In this document: in pieces, positions 52,301 through 60,485 of the stretch | Numbering within the stretch: the first letter of the stretch is position 1 | Layout: the number at the start of each line of letters is the position of its first letter | Source: a virus | Virus record (IMG/VR): IMGVR_UViG_3300009130_000014 | Span: 1-64,000 of that record | Length of the DNA stretch: 64,000 nucleotides | Direction: 5' to 3' (one strand) | Notes under the pieces: model-generated | Database searches by the model: none | The model's input: only the letters and a program-made list of their open reading frames with translations | Told to the model about the DNA's origin: nothing | Made by a program: the position numbers and the translations under genes

Positions 52301-52631
52301 ACTGTATACATATGCATATCTTTTACTTAGAACTTCAGATGAATTAAGAATGTACACAGGTACTGACATTCCTGAAATGTCAAGAGTTATGAGATCGCCT
52401 ACTGCTACATTAAATACACTTGAACAAAGTTGGAGATCCCTTAGTCAAATATCCGAAGACTTTTTCTATAGAATACCTACAGGAGAAGGGCTAGAAGAAT
52501 ATGAAGGAGGACGTCATAAAGGAGAGTCAAAAAGCTGGGTTCAAGTTAATAGGATGATTAATCCTTTCTATAAAAATTGGTACGATAAAAACGCTCAGAA
52601 GTCATATGACTTTCTTAAAAACCCTAGATAA
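49353..52631 (+). CDS. Giant internal virion protein, 1,092 aa
   Basis: It starts one base after the RNA polymerase stop, so the two are co-expressed. The N-terminus is helical with many Lys/Glu (for example KKLIEDFKKADIEAGMHIF). A hydrophobic stretch lies near residues 948-972 (EIAVMVGSLIASNFLAGLA), and the C-terminus has NRMINPFYKNWYDKN. Its size and place after the polymerase match the third member of the crAss ejected-protein set. No enzyme motif is visible. It may anchor the polymerase or form the trans-envelope conduit. Confidence 0.65.
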   Translation: MAACPNKNSEEWKELVDKVGSEIEATYLFIKNNYEIPSDPDEVRTTEGYDFSSSAREEVFEFNKIVNVRDQLLQALGAKYNAHKGTDNKQYLTDLKKLIEDFKKADIEAGMHIFLNNAHSKLESLDKKMSAQNNDLGVLHTMNSFAGTFGLIDQITPYLDNPILEFDEETKKSITSINGKVKRLHSKYIGYARKTLVHRLAAESTIERTKRKEKLKKDFVKNNPRKDSGLNESDYIKAQTDYVEKALNDLANDIRQAEIERIRELLVLAPDDIDTITKNIMDPRGVNESIIQLTVKMLDKADFDAKESFINSRRSALSVWEKFKDSRNAGGVITDQKKLYEDIIEKIDGKETQYYTRPLFSTYYIAKDEMWEEYNKLKDEGKKKEAKKVLKDWKNKYLIDKKGKFIPSNTKPEFHNPQYKTIYSDSTKKEMYNFLVAFNNESDSMVRGKNKLEYKLPSISQRTAEKIIDSEGGIIEVGKEWWKDSVQGRIDDEQFGNIEQNEDGTIKVLTDQFGKPLKRIAVPFRGDIEITNQSYDLMGMSLTNRYASLNFKEKDAIKKDLEVLSDVVSERDVRKTSGDKVIMKTLSSIPGISTEEINDVVDTIPGRDSNTFELLTSLLEDRLYGKHRAAISEMDIKLDKLSDKAIQASSHMMLIANLLGGTSNLIAGKTMNFLESTRSIHFNTKNLAKAEELYWGDIGGIVRDMGSLAPSSMTGMLIEKFIDTSMDFSPLSNHLTKDTKFKRLFNMGTLHGINSSAEHYIQGSLMFSALDNIKVVDKETGKYVTSKGQLTDNRDEAAGMYYGYTSENGLKWNHSYTIEGQKEVTPEVEQYVNSKTKDIIADLQGMYDGTNKSMIEREWYGKLAFYLRKWMVRGTLRRWRGIQHASKELDELEDHQRFYSESTQDFKEGTYTSLARFFINTQSRIRKMQWELMRQDWDSLSDMEKGNIKAAATEIAVMVGSLIASNFLAGLAKKEPDEEDKELLYTYAYLLLRTSDELRMYTGTDIPEMSRVMRSPTATLNTLEQSWRSLSQISEDFFYRIPTGEGLEEYEGGRHKGESKSWVQVNRMINPFYKNWYDKNAQKSYDFLKNPR

Positions 52632-52668
52632 CTAATCGGGATCTTGTATATTAATTATATATTTGTAT

Positions 52669-53802
52669 ATGAAATTCCCGAAATTGACAAATTTAGAATT
52701 AATAAAAGTATTAGAAAGTGCTACTGAACTTTTTAGGAATAAAATCTATTACAATAGAGATTATGTAGAAAAGTACATAGGACTTAATATACATTCTTCT
52801 GGATTTTATGGTCAAAAAATAGGCGACGAGCTTGTAGCTCTTTCTAGAAATAAGACTACTTTCGATGATGATAAGGATATAAATATATTTATTCAAGGTC
52901 AAGTAGATTTAATAAGAGAGCCTATAAATAGCGGAACAGGAGAGATTACTTACTCAGGTTATGGTTATTTAATAGTCGATGATGTTATAATTTTTGATGG
53001 GAGAACAGGAAAAGGAAAGGGAAGGTCTGATATATATGTAGAATCTCTTACCGGGGAATTTGTAGAACAGTCAGTAGAAGGAATTTCTGTAGGTAACTCA
53101 ATTGATCATAGGATTGAAATGAGAAGCGGGAAGCCTCATCTTATTATAGGAGATCCTTATCAAGTTCCTTCATTTACTTCCTTCTTTATAACTTCTCAAC
53201 CTACTCTTATCGAAGCGGGAGATTTTATAGTAGGAGGGCCACGGACCTTTACTTGGACTACTAATAATAGTTCTAATGTAACGTCTGATGATATTACCAT
53301 AACAGACGTGGATGCAGCTACTGATTTAATTACAGGATCATCTAATGACGGTACTGAAACAATTGATATAGGAGGTACTATTCAATTATTAGCTGGAGAT
53401 ACACAAACATATAGAATTACTTCAAGTCAATTGCAAGGAGCAGATATATCAAGAGTATTTACAGTAGTAGCTAATTGGGCTGTTTTCTCAGGAAATAATT
53501 CATTAACGAGCCTTACAGAAGCTGATGTAGAAGCATTGGCTAATAAAGAATTAAGAAGTAATTTCATTAAAACGTTTAATCTTTCAGCAGGAGGGTATAA
53601 ATGGATATGTTATCCTACAGATTTTGGGACAGCTACTTCATTTACAGACACAGCTACTAATTTTCCTGTAGCCATGGAACCTTTCGGGGGATTAAATTAT
53701 GAATTAATAAGTATAACAAATGCTTTCGGTCAAACAATAGATTATAAATGTCATAGGACTTTAAATCAATTAGGAAGTAATATAAACATTGCAGTATCAT
53801 GA
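52669..53802 (+). CDS. Tail-associated fibre/baseplate protein, 379 aa
   Basis: The ATG at 52669 is used (a TTG two codons earlier is less likely). The N-terminus is helical (LELIKVLESATELFRNK), the middle is Thr/Asn-rich with a beta-sandwich look (residues about 180-265), and the C-terminus contains 'LSAGGYKWICYPTDFG' and 'NAFGQTIDYKCHRTLNQLGS', a domain found at the ends of flavobacterial phage structural proteins. Probably connects fibres to the tail. It overlaps the next gene by 4 bases. Confidence 0.6.
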   Translation: MKFPKLTNLELIKVLESATELFRNKIYYNRDYVEKYIGLNIHSSGFYGQKIGDELVALSRNKTTFDDDKDINIFIQGQVDLIREPINSGTGEITYSGYGYLIVDDVIIFDGRTGKGKGRSDIYVESLTGEFVEQSVEGISVGNSIDHRIEMRSGKPHLIIGDPYQVPSFTSFFITSQPTLIEAGDFIVGGPRTFTWTTNNSSNVTSDDITITDVDAATDLITGSSNDGTETIDIGGTIQLLAGDTQTYRITSSQLQGADISRVFTVVANWAVFSGNNSLTSLTEADVEALANKELRSNFIKTFNLSAGGYKWICYPTDFGTATSFTDTATNFPVAMEPFGGLNYELISITNAFGQTIDYKCHRTLNQLGSNINIAVS

Positions 53803-54056
53803 TAAAAAAACAATTATTAAAATTAATAGCTAAATACACTTTATCTATGTTAAAGTCTTTAAATGACAAAACAGAGGATGAGAAAAAAGAAATACTAGAT
53901 ACTTGTAATAAAATCTCAGAAGTGTCTTGGATTCTAGCAAGTCATGTTAAAGGTAAAGAGTTTTCCGATTATAATAAAAAAATTATAGCAGATCAGCTAA
54001 AGAGATGGTCAAAAGGAGAACCAACACTTAAGGACTTTAAAAGCTTATATAGATAA
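53799..54056 (+). CDS. Small helical protein, 85 aa
   Basis: An all-helical, charged protein (LNDKTEDEKKEILDTCNK, KIIADQLKRWSKGEPT) nested between two fibre genes with ATGA-type overlaps at both ends. It could be a fibre assembly chaperone or minor virion protein. No motif is recognised. Confidence 0.6.
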   Translation: MIKKQLLKLIAKYTLSMLKSLNDKTEDEKKEILDTCNKISEVSWILASHVKGKEFSDYNKKIIADQLKRWSKGEPTLKDFKSLYR

Positions 54057-55483
54057 TGAGTAGTTTTAATAAACCAATACCGGAAATACAAGTCGGTGTT
54101 ACGGGGTTTATAACTACTACAGATAGTAGTGATACATTCGCTGTAACGCACCCTTTTTATTCAGCAGGAGGCTTTAAATATTCTGATGATATAGTAGAAA
54201 GGGACGCTATATTACCTAGTCGTCGTATACCTGAAATTACAGTAGTGTATGTGGACTCTGTAGATACGTGGTTTCAGTTACAAGGAGGGATTACTAATAC
54301 AGATTGGGTTAGTTTAGGGTCAGAGCCTTTTAATGAAACCCTTACAGGATCCGAAATTAAATCCTTATATGAAGCAGAACTTGATACTAATGCTTTTACA
54401 GATGCTGAAAAATCTAAGTTATCAGGATTGGAATCTTCTAAGTTTCTAGGATCATATATCTCTTTAGCGGCATTACAAGGAGCACATACTACTGCTTCTC
54501 CTGGTAATTATGCAGATGTTGATACAGGAGTAGGAAATGATGTACTTAGATATATTTGGGATGATGATGATAGCGAATGGGTAGAGCAAGGAGCCGGGAC
54601 AACTCTCACGGCTGCTCAAGTAAAAGTTCTATACGAAAGTAATTCAGACACTAACGCATTTACTGATTCGGACGAGACTAAGTTAAATGGGATAGAAGCA
54701 GGAGCAGAGGTTAATGTTCAGGCAGATTGGAATGAAACGGATAACACAAGTGATTCTTTCATTAAAAACAAGCCTGCTATTTCAGTTACAGATCAAGGAT
54801 ATACACCTGTAACCGATATAACAGAATTAAATGCTGCTATCGTAGATACATCTATAACTAATGTAGTTGTACAAAATATTATAACAGGATCTCTTGTAGC
54901 GAACACTTCATCTACTACTAAAGTAGTAGGTCTTCCTTTAAACTTGACATCTAGTCAAATATCAGGTACAGGTACTGTAGAGTTTTATAATGATGTAACG
55001 GCTGCTACTATGACTCTGTCTACTCCGGCTAGCGCAAAGTATAGAAATATTATAGGGGCAGTAGCGTTAACAAATACAGGAACTTTTTTATATGAGTATG
55101 CAGATTCTACTATAACTACTTCGGGTGTAGCACCTATACAGACTTATTGGGATAATACCATTAAATCAGTAGTCCCTACATTAACCGAATATGTTAGTTT
55201 ATCTGCTTCAACTGATTCTCCTGTAAGTAAGTTTAGTAGAGTATTTAAAGGTCCTGTTACAGTAGATACAGTATCTTTATCATTTAATGCAGATATATCC
55301 TCAGTTTCATTTGAAGCAAGAGAAGGTAATGGATCAGTTATAGGTTTAGCAGATCTTGCTGACTTAAGTACTTGGATAGGAGGTAACATAGCAACTAATG
55401 ATATTTGGCAAATAAGAGCGATAATAGTATTTAACGCATCCTATGTAGGTGATGGCGAATGCACATTTAAAATAGATTTATAA
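54056..55483 (+). CDS. Tail fibre protein, 475 aa
   Basis: It contains typical fibre repeats: LYEAELDTNAFTDAEKSKLS (about residues 102-121) and LYESNSDTNAFTDSDETKLN (182-201), followed by GIEAGAEVNVQADWNETDNT and SFIKNKP, a widely shared tail-fibre hinge motif. The C-terminal 200 residues are beta-rich and probably form the receptor-binding tip. The two repeats of 'DTNAFTDxxxxKL' indicate internal duplication. It starts in the overlap with the previous gene (TAATG). Confidence 0.8.
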   Translation: MSSFNKPIPEIQVGVTGFITTTDSSDTFAVTHPFYSAGGFKYSDDIVERDAILPSRRIPEITVVYVDSVDTWFQLQGGITNTDWVSLGSEPFNETLTGSEIKSLYEAELDTNAFTDAEKSKLSGLESSKFLGSYISLAALQGAHTTASPGNYADVDTGVGNDVLRYIWDDDDSEWVEQGAGTTLTAAQVKVLYESNSDTNAFTDSDETKLNGIEAGAEVNVQADWNETDNTSDSFIKNKPAISVTDQGYTPVTDITELNAAIVDTSITNVVVQNIITGSLVANTSSTTKVVGLPLNLTSSQISGTGTVEFYNDVTAATMTLSTPASAKYRNIIGAVALTNTGTFLYEYADSTITTSGVAPIQTYWDNTIKSVVPTLTEYVSLSASTDSPVSKFSRVFKGPVTVDTVSLSFNADISSVSFEAREGNGSVIGLADLADLSTWIGGNIATNDIWQIRAIIVFNASYVGDGECTFKIDL

Positions 55484-56106
55484 TGAGTAAGATTACAGTC
55501 AGAGGAATAGAGTATACAGCTACTTTTGGACTAGAAGAAAATAAAATAGAGTTTACAGAAAATAATGTAAACAAAGTATATAATTTAGAATTTATAGGGA
55601 TAAGTATCCCCCGTAAAAGTAAGGATTCTAATGGAAGTACAGGTAATGTTAAGCCTGGTTCTATAACAGCAGAATATAATTTAGAAACTTATTTTGAAGA
55701 TCAATATAACGTTCCTAAAAAAGGTGTTGTAAAATCAGATTCGGGAAGTTATGAAAAATATTATAACTCATTTAAAGGAGAAACTGGACCTAACATTCAT
55801 AAAGCAGGAATTAATTCTGTAGCTAGAGCAGAGATAGGAAAAACAGATGACCAAGCTATGTTCTTTAATCCAATTAAAGGATTTGATCCTGTACAGCCTA
55901 TTATATATGATTTAGATATCAGAGTAAACACAGTAACTATTAATGTTATCGACAAGCCTGAAGGAGATTTAAAGTATTCATTAGATGGCTTTATTACCTC
56001 TTTTGATCTTCCTCAATCTTTAAATTTACCTTCAGGGACTTATACCATGGGCATTATGCATCCGGATGACGAATTACCTTTTTATAAAGCCATAACTATA
56101 CTATAA
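55483..56106 (+). CDS. Fibre-associated protein, 207 aa
   Basis: A soluble, beta-rich protein with a collagen-like-free, Gly/Ser/Asn-rich linker (SKDSNGSTGNVKPGS) and a C-terminal domain resembling carbohydrate-binding or Ig-like folds (LKYSLDGFITSFDLPQSLNL). It begins in the stop of the fibre gene and ends in the start of the LamG protein gene. Probably part of the receptor-binding complex. No family is recognised. Confidence 0.55.
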   Translation: MSKITVRGIEYTATFGLEENKIEFTENNVNKVYNLEFIGISIPRKSKDSNGSTGNVKPGSITAEYNLETYFEDQYNVPKKGVVKSDSGSYEKYYNSFKGETGPNIHKAGINSVARAEIGKTDDQAMFFNPIKGFDPVQPIIYDLDIRVNTVTINVIDKPEGDLKYSLDGFITSFDLPQSLNLPSGTYTMGIMHPDDELPFYKAITIL

Positions 56107-58334
56107 TGGAAAGAAAGTCTATCGATAGATACAATGATGATTTTTATTTAGACTTCGACGGGTCAAATTATCTTCAGGGATCAACTGACGTTAGTGGGTC
56201 GTTAGACGGAAGTAATAGTTGGTCTGTATCTTGGTTAGACTTATTAGATAGATCTGCTTCTGTAGGTGTTACTTCATTAGATCAATCTTCTCATACAGTA
56301 TTTACTAATGTAGCAGGTACTAATGGTATTAGTATTACTCATAGGGTAATAACAATAACTAGAGCTGATATTCTTGTTGTAATGATAAATAATGGATCGG
56401 CAGTCATAAGGTTTTTTAATGATGTAAGATTAAGAACAGATAATGTAACAGTCGAACATTTAGTATTAAATTATGACCACACTACAAATACAGGATCATT
56501 ATATGTAGATGGAAGATTACATCAAAGCTTATCTAATTTTGCTCCATCAAACTTTGCATCTACTCAAGGAATTAGATTAGGTGCTGACTTTACACCTAAC
56601 AGGTTAAGAGTAGGTAGTTTAAGAGATGTTATGATATTTGATAAAGCATTATCAGAAAATGAGATTGAATATATTTATACCACTGCAACACCTCCAAATA
56701 CGGCTTATTCTAATTTACAACATTATTACCCATTAAATCAAATGCCGTATGAAAATGGAGGTAATTATTTTGTAGACGGTGTTGCTCATTTATATAATCA
56801 ATCAGCATCAGTAGAATCTTTAGAATTAAATGGATGGGCTTCTGATGAAATAGGTGTTTCTAATGTGACTCAAATTAGTGCATTTAGGGACTTTAAAACT
56901 AAAGGGAGATATTTTGGAATAGGGCTAGATTATAAAGAAAACGCACAATATGGAGCAACTTATAATACAGTAAACGGTTCTGATTTTAATAACGGATATA
57001 CTGTAATTATTAAATGTATTCCTGACACTCTGGGAAGTCCAAAGGGAGATATTATGTTTATGGATTCAACCATAGGTACAGGACAAAATAACTACTTTTT
57101 TATTGATAGTGCTGGCTTTAATGCTAAATTTGACGATCCTCAACCAGGACCTCCTACAGGAAATGAGATGATCTCAAGTAATTACAATCCTACAAAAGAT
57201 AATGTTTTTGTGGTAACGGCATCTCCTACTTCATCGGGAACATTTGAACTATTTATAAATGGAAGAAAAGATCAAAGCTCAGACGATGGGTGGGTTTATA
57301 ATGCTCCTGATACATCTCTTTATATAGGGTCTAATCCTCCTAGTAGTATTAAAGGAATTTTTTATGTAGCAGTTTTTAATTCCGTACTCACAGATAATCA
57401 AATTTCTACTTATAGCGAATCTGATAATTGGTTAGAATTAAACCCTTATATGATGTGGTGTAGTGAAAATGATGGGACTAAATTGATAGATATAAGCGGA
57501 AACGGAAGAGATGCTATAATACAAAATTCTACAGCGTTTAACAATAATCAAACTTACATAAGTTATAAAGGAGGTAATTCTAATTATAAAAAAGGTTTGA
57601 ATTTTGATAGTGCTAAGGGGCAGTATCTAGAAGTAACAGGCTTAGAAGCATTTGGAAACTCTGGAGGATATACTTTTCTTGTAGGAGTAGAATCTGATGC
57701 TATCAGTAATCAACAAAACGTCTTTGGATTTTTCGGAGATGAAGGAGTTTTTAGAGGATTTGAGATCATTAAACCTTCTAGTACTACAACTAGATATGAT
57801 TTTATATCTCCTAATATAACCGGACGTTCTTTACTTTCTCTTAATGGAGTAGATGTTTCTAAAGATAATTTTCTATCTTACTATACAGGAGACAACAGCT
57901 ATATAAGTCCTTATAGTTCATCACCTTTAAGCAAAATAGCAGATGTAAATGTATCTCAAAATTACTCTTCAGGTATAGATAGTAATCCTTTAGGACTAGG
58001 TTTTGATGAAATAACCAATCCTATATTTAATATAGGGGCTAGATCATCTAGTCAACACTATCTTAATGGAAAAATTACTTTCTTTTGTATTATTAAAGAG
58101 TCTATAACAAAGGAACAAGAAAAAACAATATTTAATAATGGCAATTATAGATCACCATACGAAGTAATAGAAGATAGATCTAGGATTATCCTAGATGTAG
58201 ATTTTCAAAATCCATTTGATGTTGGAGGTACTATAAAGTTTAAAGATAGGAGTGGTAATTGTGAAATAATAGCTAACCAAAATACAGGTACAGATTGGGA
58301 TACATTAGCAGGAGTACAAGCAAGTATAGATTAA
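56106..58334 (+). CDS. Receptor-binding protein with LamG-like lectin domains
   Basis: A 742-residue protein with three likely LamG/concanavalin A-like jelly rolls: residues about 10-190 (HLVLNYDHTTNTGSLYVDGR, ending in IFDKALSENEIEYIYTT), about 270-440 (ASPTSSGTFELFINGRKDQS, VAVFNSVLTDNQISTY) and about 490-680 (FDSAKGQYLEVTGLEAF, ending in KITFFCIIKESITKEQE). Each ends with the characteristic segment naming the sandwich edge before a helix (xLSxxEI). Such domains bind carbohydrates on the host surface. Confidence 0.75.
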   Translation: MERKSIDRYNDDFYLDFDGSNYLQGSTDVSGSLDGSNSWSVSWLDLLDRSASVGVTSLDQSSHTVFTNVAGTNGISITHRVITITRADILVVMINNGSAVIRFFNDVRLRTDNVTVEHLVLNYDHTTNTGSLYVDGRLHQSLSNFAPSNFASTQGIRLGADFTPNRLRVGSLRDVMIFDKALSENEIEYIYTTATPPNTAYSNLQHYYPLNQMPYENGGNYFVDGVAHLYNQSASVESLELNGWASDEIGVSNVTQISAFRDFKTKGRYFGIGLDYKENAQYGATYNTVNGSDFNNGYTVIIKCIPDTLGSPKGDIMFMDSTIGTGQNNYFFIDSAGFNAKFDDPQPGPPTGNEMISSNYNPTKDNVFVVTASPTSSGTFELFINGRKDQSSDDGWVYNAPDTSLYIGSNPPSSIKGIFYVAVFNSVLTDNQISTYSESDNWLELNPYMMWCSENDGTKLIDISGNGRDAIIQNSTAFNNNQTYISYKGGNSNYKKGLNFDSAKGQYLEVTGLEAFGNSGGYTFLVGVESDAISNQQNVFGFFGDEGVFRGFEIIKPSSTTTRYDFISPNITGRSLLSLNGVDVSKDNFLSYYTGDNSYISPYSSSPLSKIADVNVSQNYSSGIDSNPLGLGFDEITNPIFNIGARSSSQHYLNGKITFFCIIKESITKEQEKTIFNNGNYRSPYEVIEDRSRIILDVDFQNPFDVGGTIKFKDRSGNCEIIANQNTGTDWDTLAGVQASID

Positions 58335-58335
58335 A

Positions 58336-58689
58336 ATGAGAAGAAATATTTACATAAGATATGTAGGTGGCCATAACAATAAATATTGGGTTACTACAAA
58401 AAATACAGAAGTTACTTTAAGTAATGGAGACAATATAGTCATCCCTAAAGGATTTTTATGGGATTTATCTTCAGTACCTAAGTTTTTATGGGGTATTTTT
58501 CCTCCTTTTGGGGATTTTCTTATAGCCTCTTTAGTACATGATTATTTATATGTAAACAAGCAATATTCAAGAGCTTTTGCGGATAAAGAAATGTTATACT
58601 TTAGCAATAAATATAATTCTAATAAGATAGATAATTATCTTAGATATGTAGCAGTTAGATTATTTGGTTTTACTTATTGGAATAAATAA
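58336..58689 (+). CDS. DUF1353-family phage protein, 117 aa
   Basis: It matches the DUF1353 pattern: 'IPKGFLWDLSSVPKFLWGIFPPFGDFLIASLVHDYLY' (residues about 37-73) is the family core with its conserved Asp-Leu-Ser-Ser-Val-Pro, PPFG and HDYLY stretches. The family is widespread in phages near lysis and tail genes. The His-Asp and preceding Asp suggest a possible hydrolase, but no activity is established. It starts one base after the LamG gene and precedes the endolysin. Confidence 0.85.
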   Translation: MRRNIYIRYVGGHNNKYWVTTKNTEVTLSNGDNIVIPKGFLWDLSSVPKFLWGIFPPFGDFLIASLVHDYLYVNKQYSRAFADKEMLYFSNKYNSNKIDNYLRYVAVRLFGFTYWNK

Positions 58690-58701
58690 TAAATAAAAGA
58701 T

Positions 58702-59331
58702 ATGAAATATACAATATTATTAGATAATGGACATGGAGGTATGGTAGATGGTAAGTATTCCACTTGTCCAGACTGGACAGATAACCCTAAAACATGGCAT
58801 AAAATGCATGTCCATGAAGGTGTGCCTTTATACGAAGGTGTTTTTAACAGAGACGTAGTAGACGAAATTGCTGCTGAATTATGGAAAAGGGACATTAAAT
58901 ATGTATTAATAAATCCGGAAAGTAAAGATATCAGTTTAAAGGAAAGGGTGAAAAGAGCTAACGATTTCTATAAAGATAATAAAAATTGTATATTTGTTAG
59001 TATACATGGTAATGCATTTAACACCTCGGCTAAAGGGTTTGAAATCTTTACAAGTAAAGGAGATACTCCTGCTGATCCTATAGCAGAATCTATATCTATT
59101 GAAATGAGCAAGGCATTTCCTAGTAGAGTAATGAGATGGGATTTATCAGACGGAGATAGAGATAAAGAGGCTAATTTTTATGTTTTAAAACATACAGACA
59201 TGCCTGCAATACTATCTGAGAATTTCTTTTTTGATAATCCTAGCGATGCGAAGTTAATGATGTCGGAAAGAGGGATAGAAAAAATCGCATTAGCTCATGT
59301 AGAAGGAATAATTAAAGCTTTAAAAAACTAA
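58702..59331 (+). CDS. N-acetylmuramoyl-L-alanine amidase endolysin (Amidase_3)
   Basis: A 209-residue single-domain zinc amidase. H11 (LLDNGHGG), E45 (YEGVFNRD), H102 (VSIHGN) and E173 (AILSENFFF) match the three zinc ligands and catalytic Glu of the Amidase_3 family. It cuts the bond between muramic acid and the stem peptide, breaking the host wall. No signal peptide or binding domain is visible, so export depends on the holin candidates directly downstream. It has an AT-rich leader (AATAAAAGAT). Confidence 0.92.
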   Translation: MKYTILLDNGHGGMVDGKYSTCPDWTDNPKTWHKMHVHEGVPLYEGVFNRDVVDEIAAELWKRDIKYVLINPESKDISLKERVKRANDFYKDNKNCIFVSIHGNAFNTSAKGFEIFTSKGDTPADPIAESISIEMSKAFPSRVMRWDLSDGDRDKEANFYVLKHTDMPAILSENFFFDNPSDAKLMMSERGIEKIALAHVEGIIKALKN

Positions 59332-59335
59332 TGAA

Positions 59336-59569
59336 ATGGAAGAAGGTCTGATTAAAAATCTCATAACATATTTGATAGTAGGGGCAACTATGCTATTAGA
59401 AGAGTTTATAAAACATCCTATAGGTAGCATTGCTGCCATATTAGGTATATTATATACATATGAAAGAATAAAGACTCAGCGTTTAATTAGTAAAAGAGAG
59501 AAAATAGGTTTAGAAAACGATAAAAAAAGATATAATGGAAGCACTATTAAAGGTACTAAAAAGGGTTAA
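59336..59569 (+). CDS. Holin-like membrane protein, 77 aa
   Basis: Two hydrophobic segments (residues about 7-22 and 28-42) with a short connecting loop and a strongly basic C-terminal tail, the layout of a small class II holin. It starts four bases after the endolysin stop and overlaps the second membrane gene by 35 bases. Either this or the next gene could be the holin, the other an antiholin. Not confirmed by a sequence family. Confidence 0.6.
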   Translation: MEEGLIKNLITYLIVGATMLLEEFIKHPIGSIAAILGILYTYERIKTQRLISKREKIGLENDKKRYNGSTIKGTKKG

Positions 59570-59762
59570 ATCAGGACCTAAGACCACATTTGGAGGAGCG
59601 GCATTAACTTTATTTGCTCTATATTTAATATACTCTTCTGAAGCCACTTTAACATGGGTTTCTTTAGAAGCAGGATTATTTATAATAGGAATAATTTTAT
59701 TTTTCAGTAACGATATAACACCTTCTAAAGAAGAAAACGATGAAGAAACTACTAATAAGTAA
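59535..59762 (+). CDS. Second holin-like membrane protein, 75 aa
   Basis: Two hydrophobic segments (residues about 19-33 and 42-58) after a basic N-terminus (KVLKRVKSGPK) and an acidic tail (EENDEETTNK). It overlaps the first membrane gene by 35 bases and the next by 23 bases. Paired small membrane proteins after an endolysin often act as holin and antiholin. Which is which cannot be told here. Confidence 0.6.
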   Translation: MEALLKVLKRVKSGPKTTFGGAALTLFALYLIYSSEATLTWVSLEAGLFIIGIILFFSNDITPSKEENDEETTNK

Positions 59763-60051
59763 TCTTATAATTTTATTTATAACTATATTTTTTGTAATAT
59801 TAAACTTTAAAGATTCATCTTATATGGAAAAAAGTAAAGTTAATATAGATTCCTTAATTTTAGCACATGATGCCGCATTAAAAGATATGTTAAAAACTAC
59901 AGATTCCTTAAAAAGAAAAAAGAAGTTAAATGACATAGAAATAGATTCGACATTATCTGATCTTATTAACAATACTAATATTCAAGTAACAGATGGTACA
60001 ATAACAGAAGCATTATTATGGATAGAAGATTACAACGATTCTTTGCAGTAG
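59740..60051 (+). CDS. Inner-membrane spanin-like protein, 103 aa
   Basis: One N-terminal membrane segment (residues about 4-22) followed by a charged, helical periplasmic part (LKDMLKTTDSLKRKKKLNDI). This is the layout of an i-spanin. The next gene overlaps it by 34 bases in another frame, the classic arrangement of spanin pairs that fuse inner and outer membranes in the last lysis step. Assignment is by architecture only. Confidence 0.55.
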   Translation: MKKLLISNLIILFITIFFVILNFKDSSYMEKSKVNIDSLILAHDAALKDMLKTTDSLKRKKKLNDIEIDSTLSDLINNTNIQVTDGTITEALLWIEDYNDSLQ

Positions 60052-60485
60052 CATTATTATTAATAGTAAACATAACATATTCTCAATGTAAGGATGGAAT
60101 AAAAATTGTTAATGATACTATAAAAACTAAAAGGCAAGTTTATATATGCAAGAATGTGAAAATGAGCCCTGCTAAATTTAGTTATTACTACCAAGTAGAT
60201 AAGCAATTTAAAATTTTAAAAGATTCGTTGCCTGAATTAGAAAAGTTAATACATAAAAATAGACAAACTAATGATTCGCTTATATCTAATTTAGAGTTAC
60301 ATATAAAAACTATAAAAGAACAAAAGGGTGAAACTATAGAGTCTCTTAAAGAAATTGAAGATTTAAATACACTATTAGAAGTAGAAAATCTTCAATTAAC
60401 TTTATCCAATAAATCAAATAAAAAGATTTATGGAATAGGAGGTATTATAATAGGGACTTTAATAGCAATAATAATAAGGAGATAA
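60018..60485 (+). CDS. Outer or unimolecular spanin-like protein, 155 aa
   Basis: It has an N-terminal signal sequence (hydrophobic residues about 9-20, then YSQC with C24), a long helical/coiled-coil middle (SLISNLELHIKTIKEQKGE), and a C-terminal membrane segment (YGIGGIIIGTLIAIII followed by RR). A secreted N-terminus plus C-terminal anchor fits a unimolecular spanin. The Cys is not in a canonical lipobox, so lipid attachment is uncertain. The overlap with the i-spanin-like gene also fits an o-spanin. Confidence 0.55.
   Translation: MDRRLQRFFAVALLLIVNITYSQCKDGIKIVNDTIKTKRQVYICKNVKMSPAKFSYYYQVDKQFKILKDSLPELEKLIHKNRQTNDSLISNLELHIKTIKEQKGETIESLKEIEDLNTLLEVENLQLTLSNKSNKKIYGIGGIIIGTLIAIIIRR

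Noticed and set aside
52640-52668. TATATTTG matching the Bacteroidetes -7 promoter element (TAnnTTTG)
   Set aside because: The element nearly touches the start codon and there is no -33 element at the correct distance, so a promoter is not supported.
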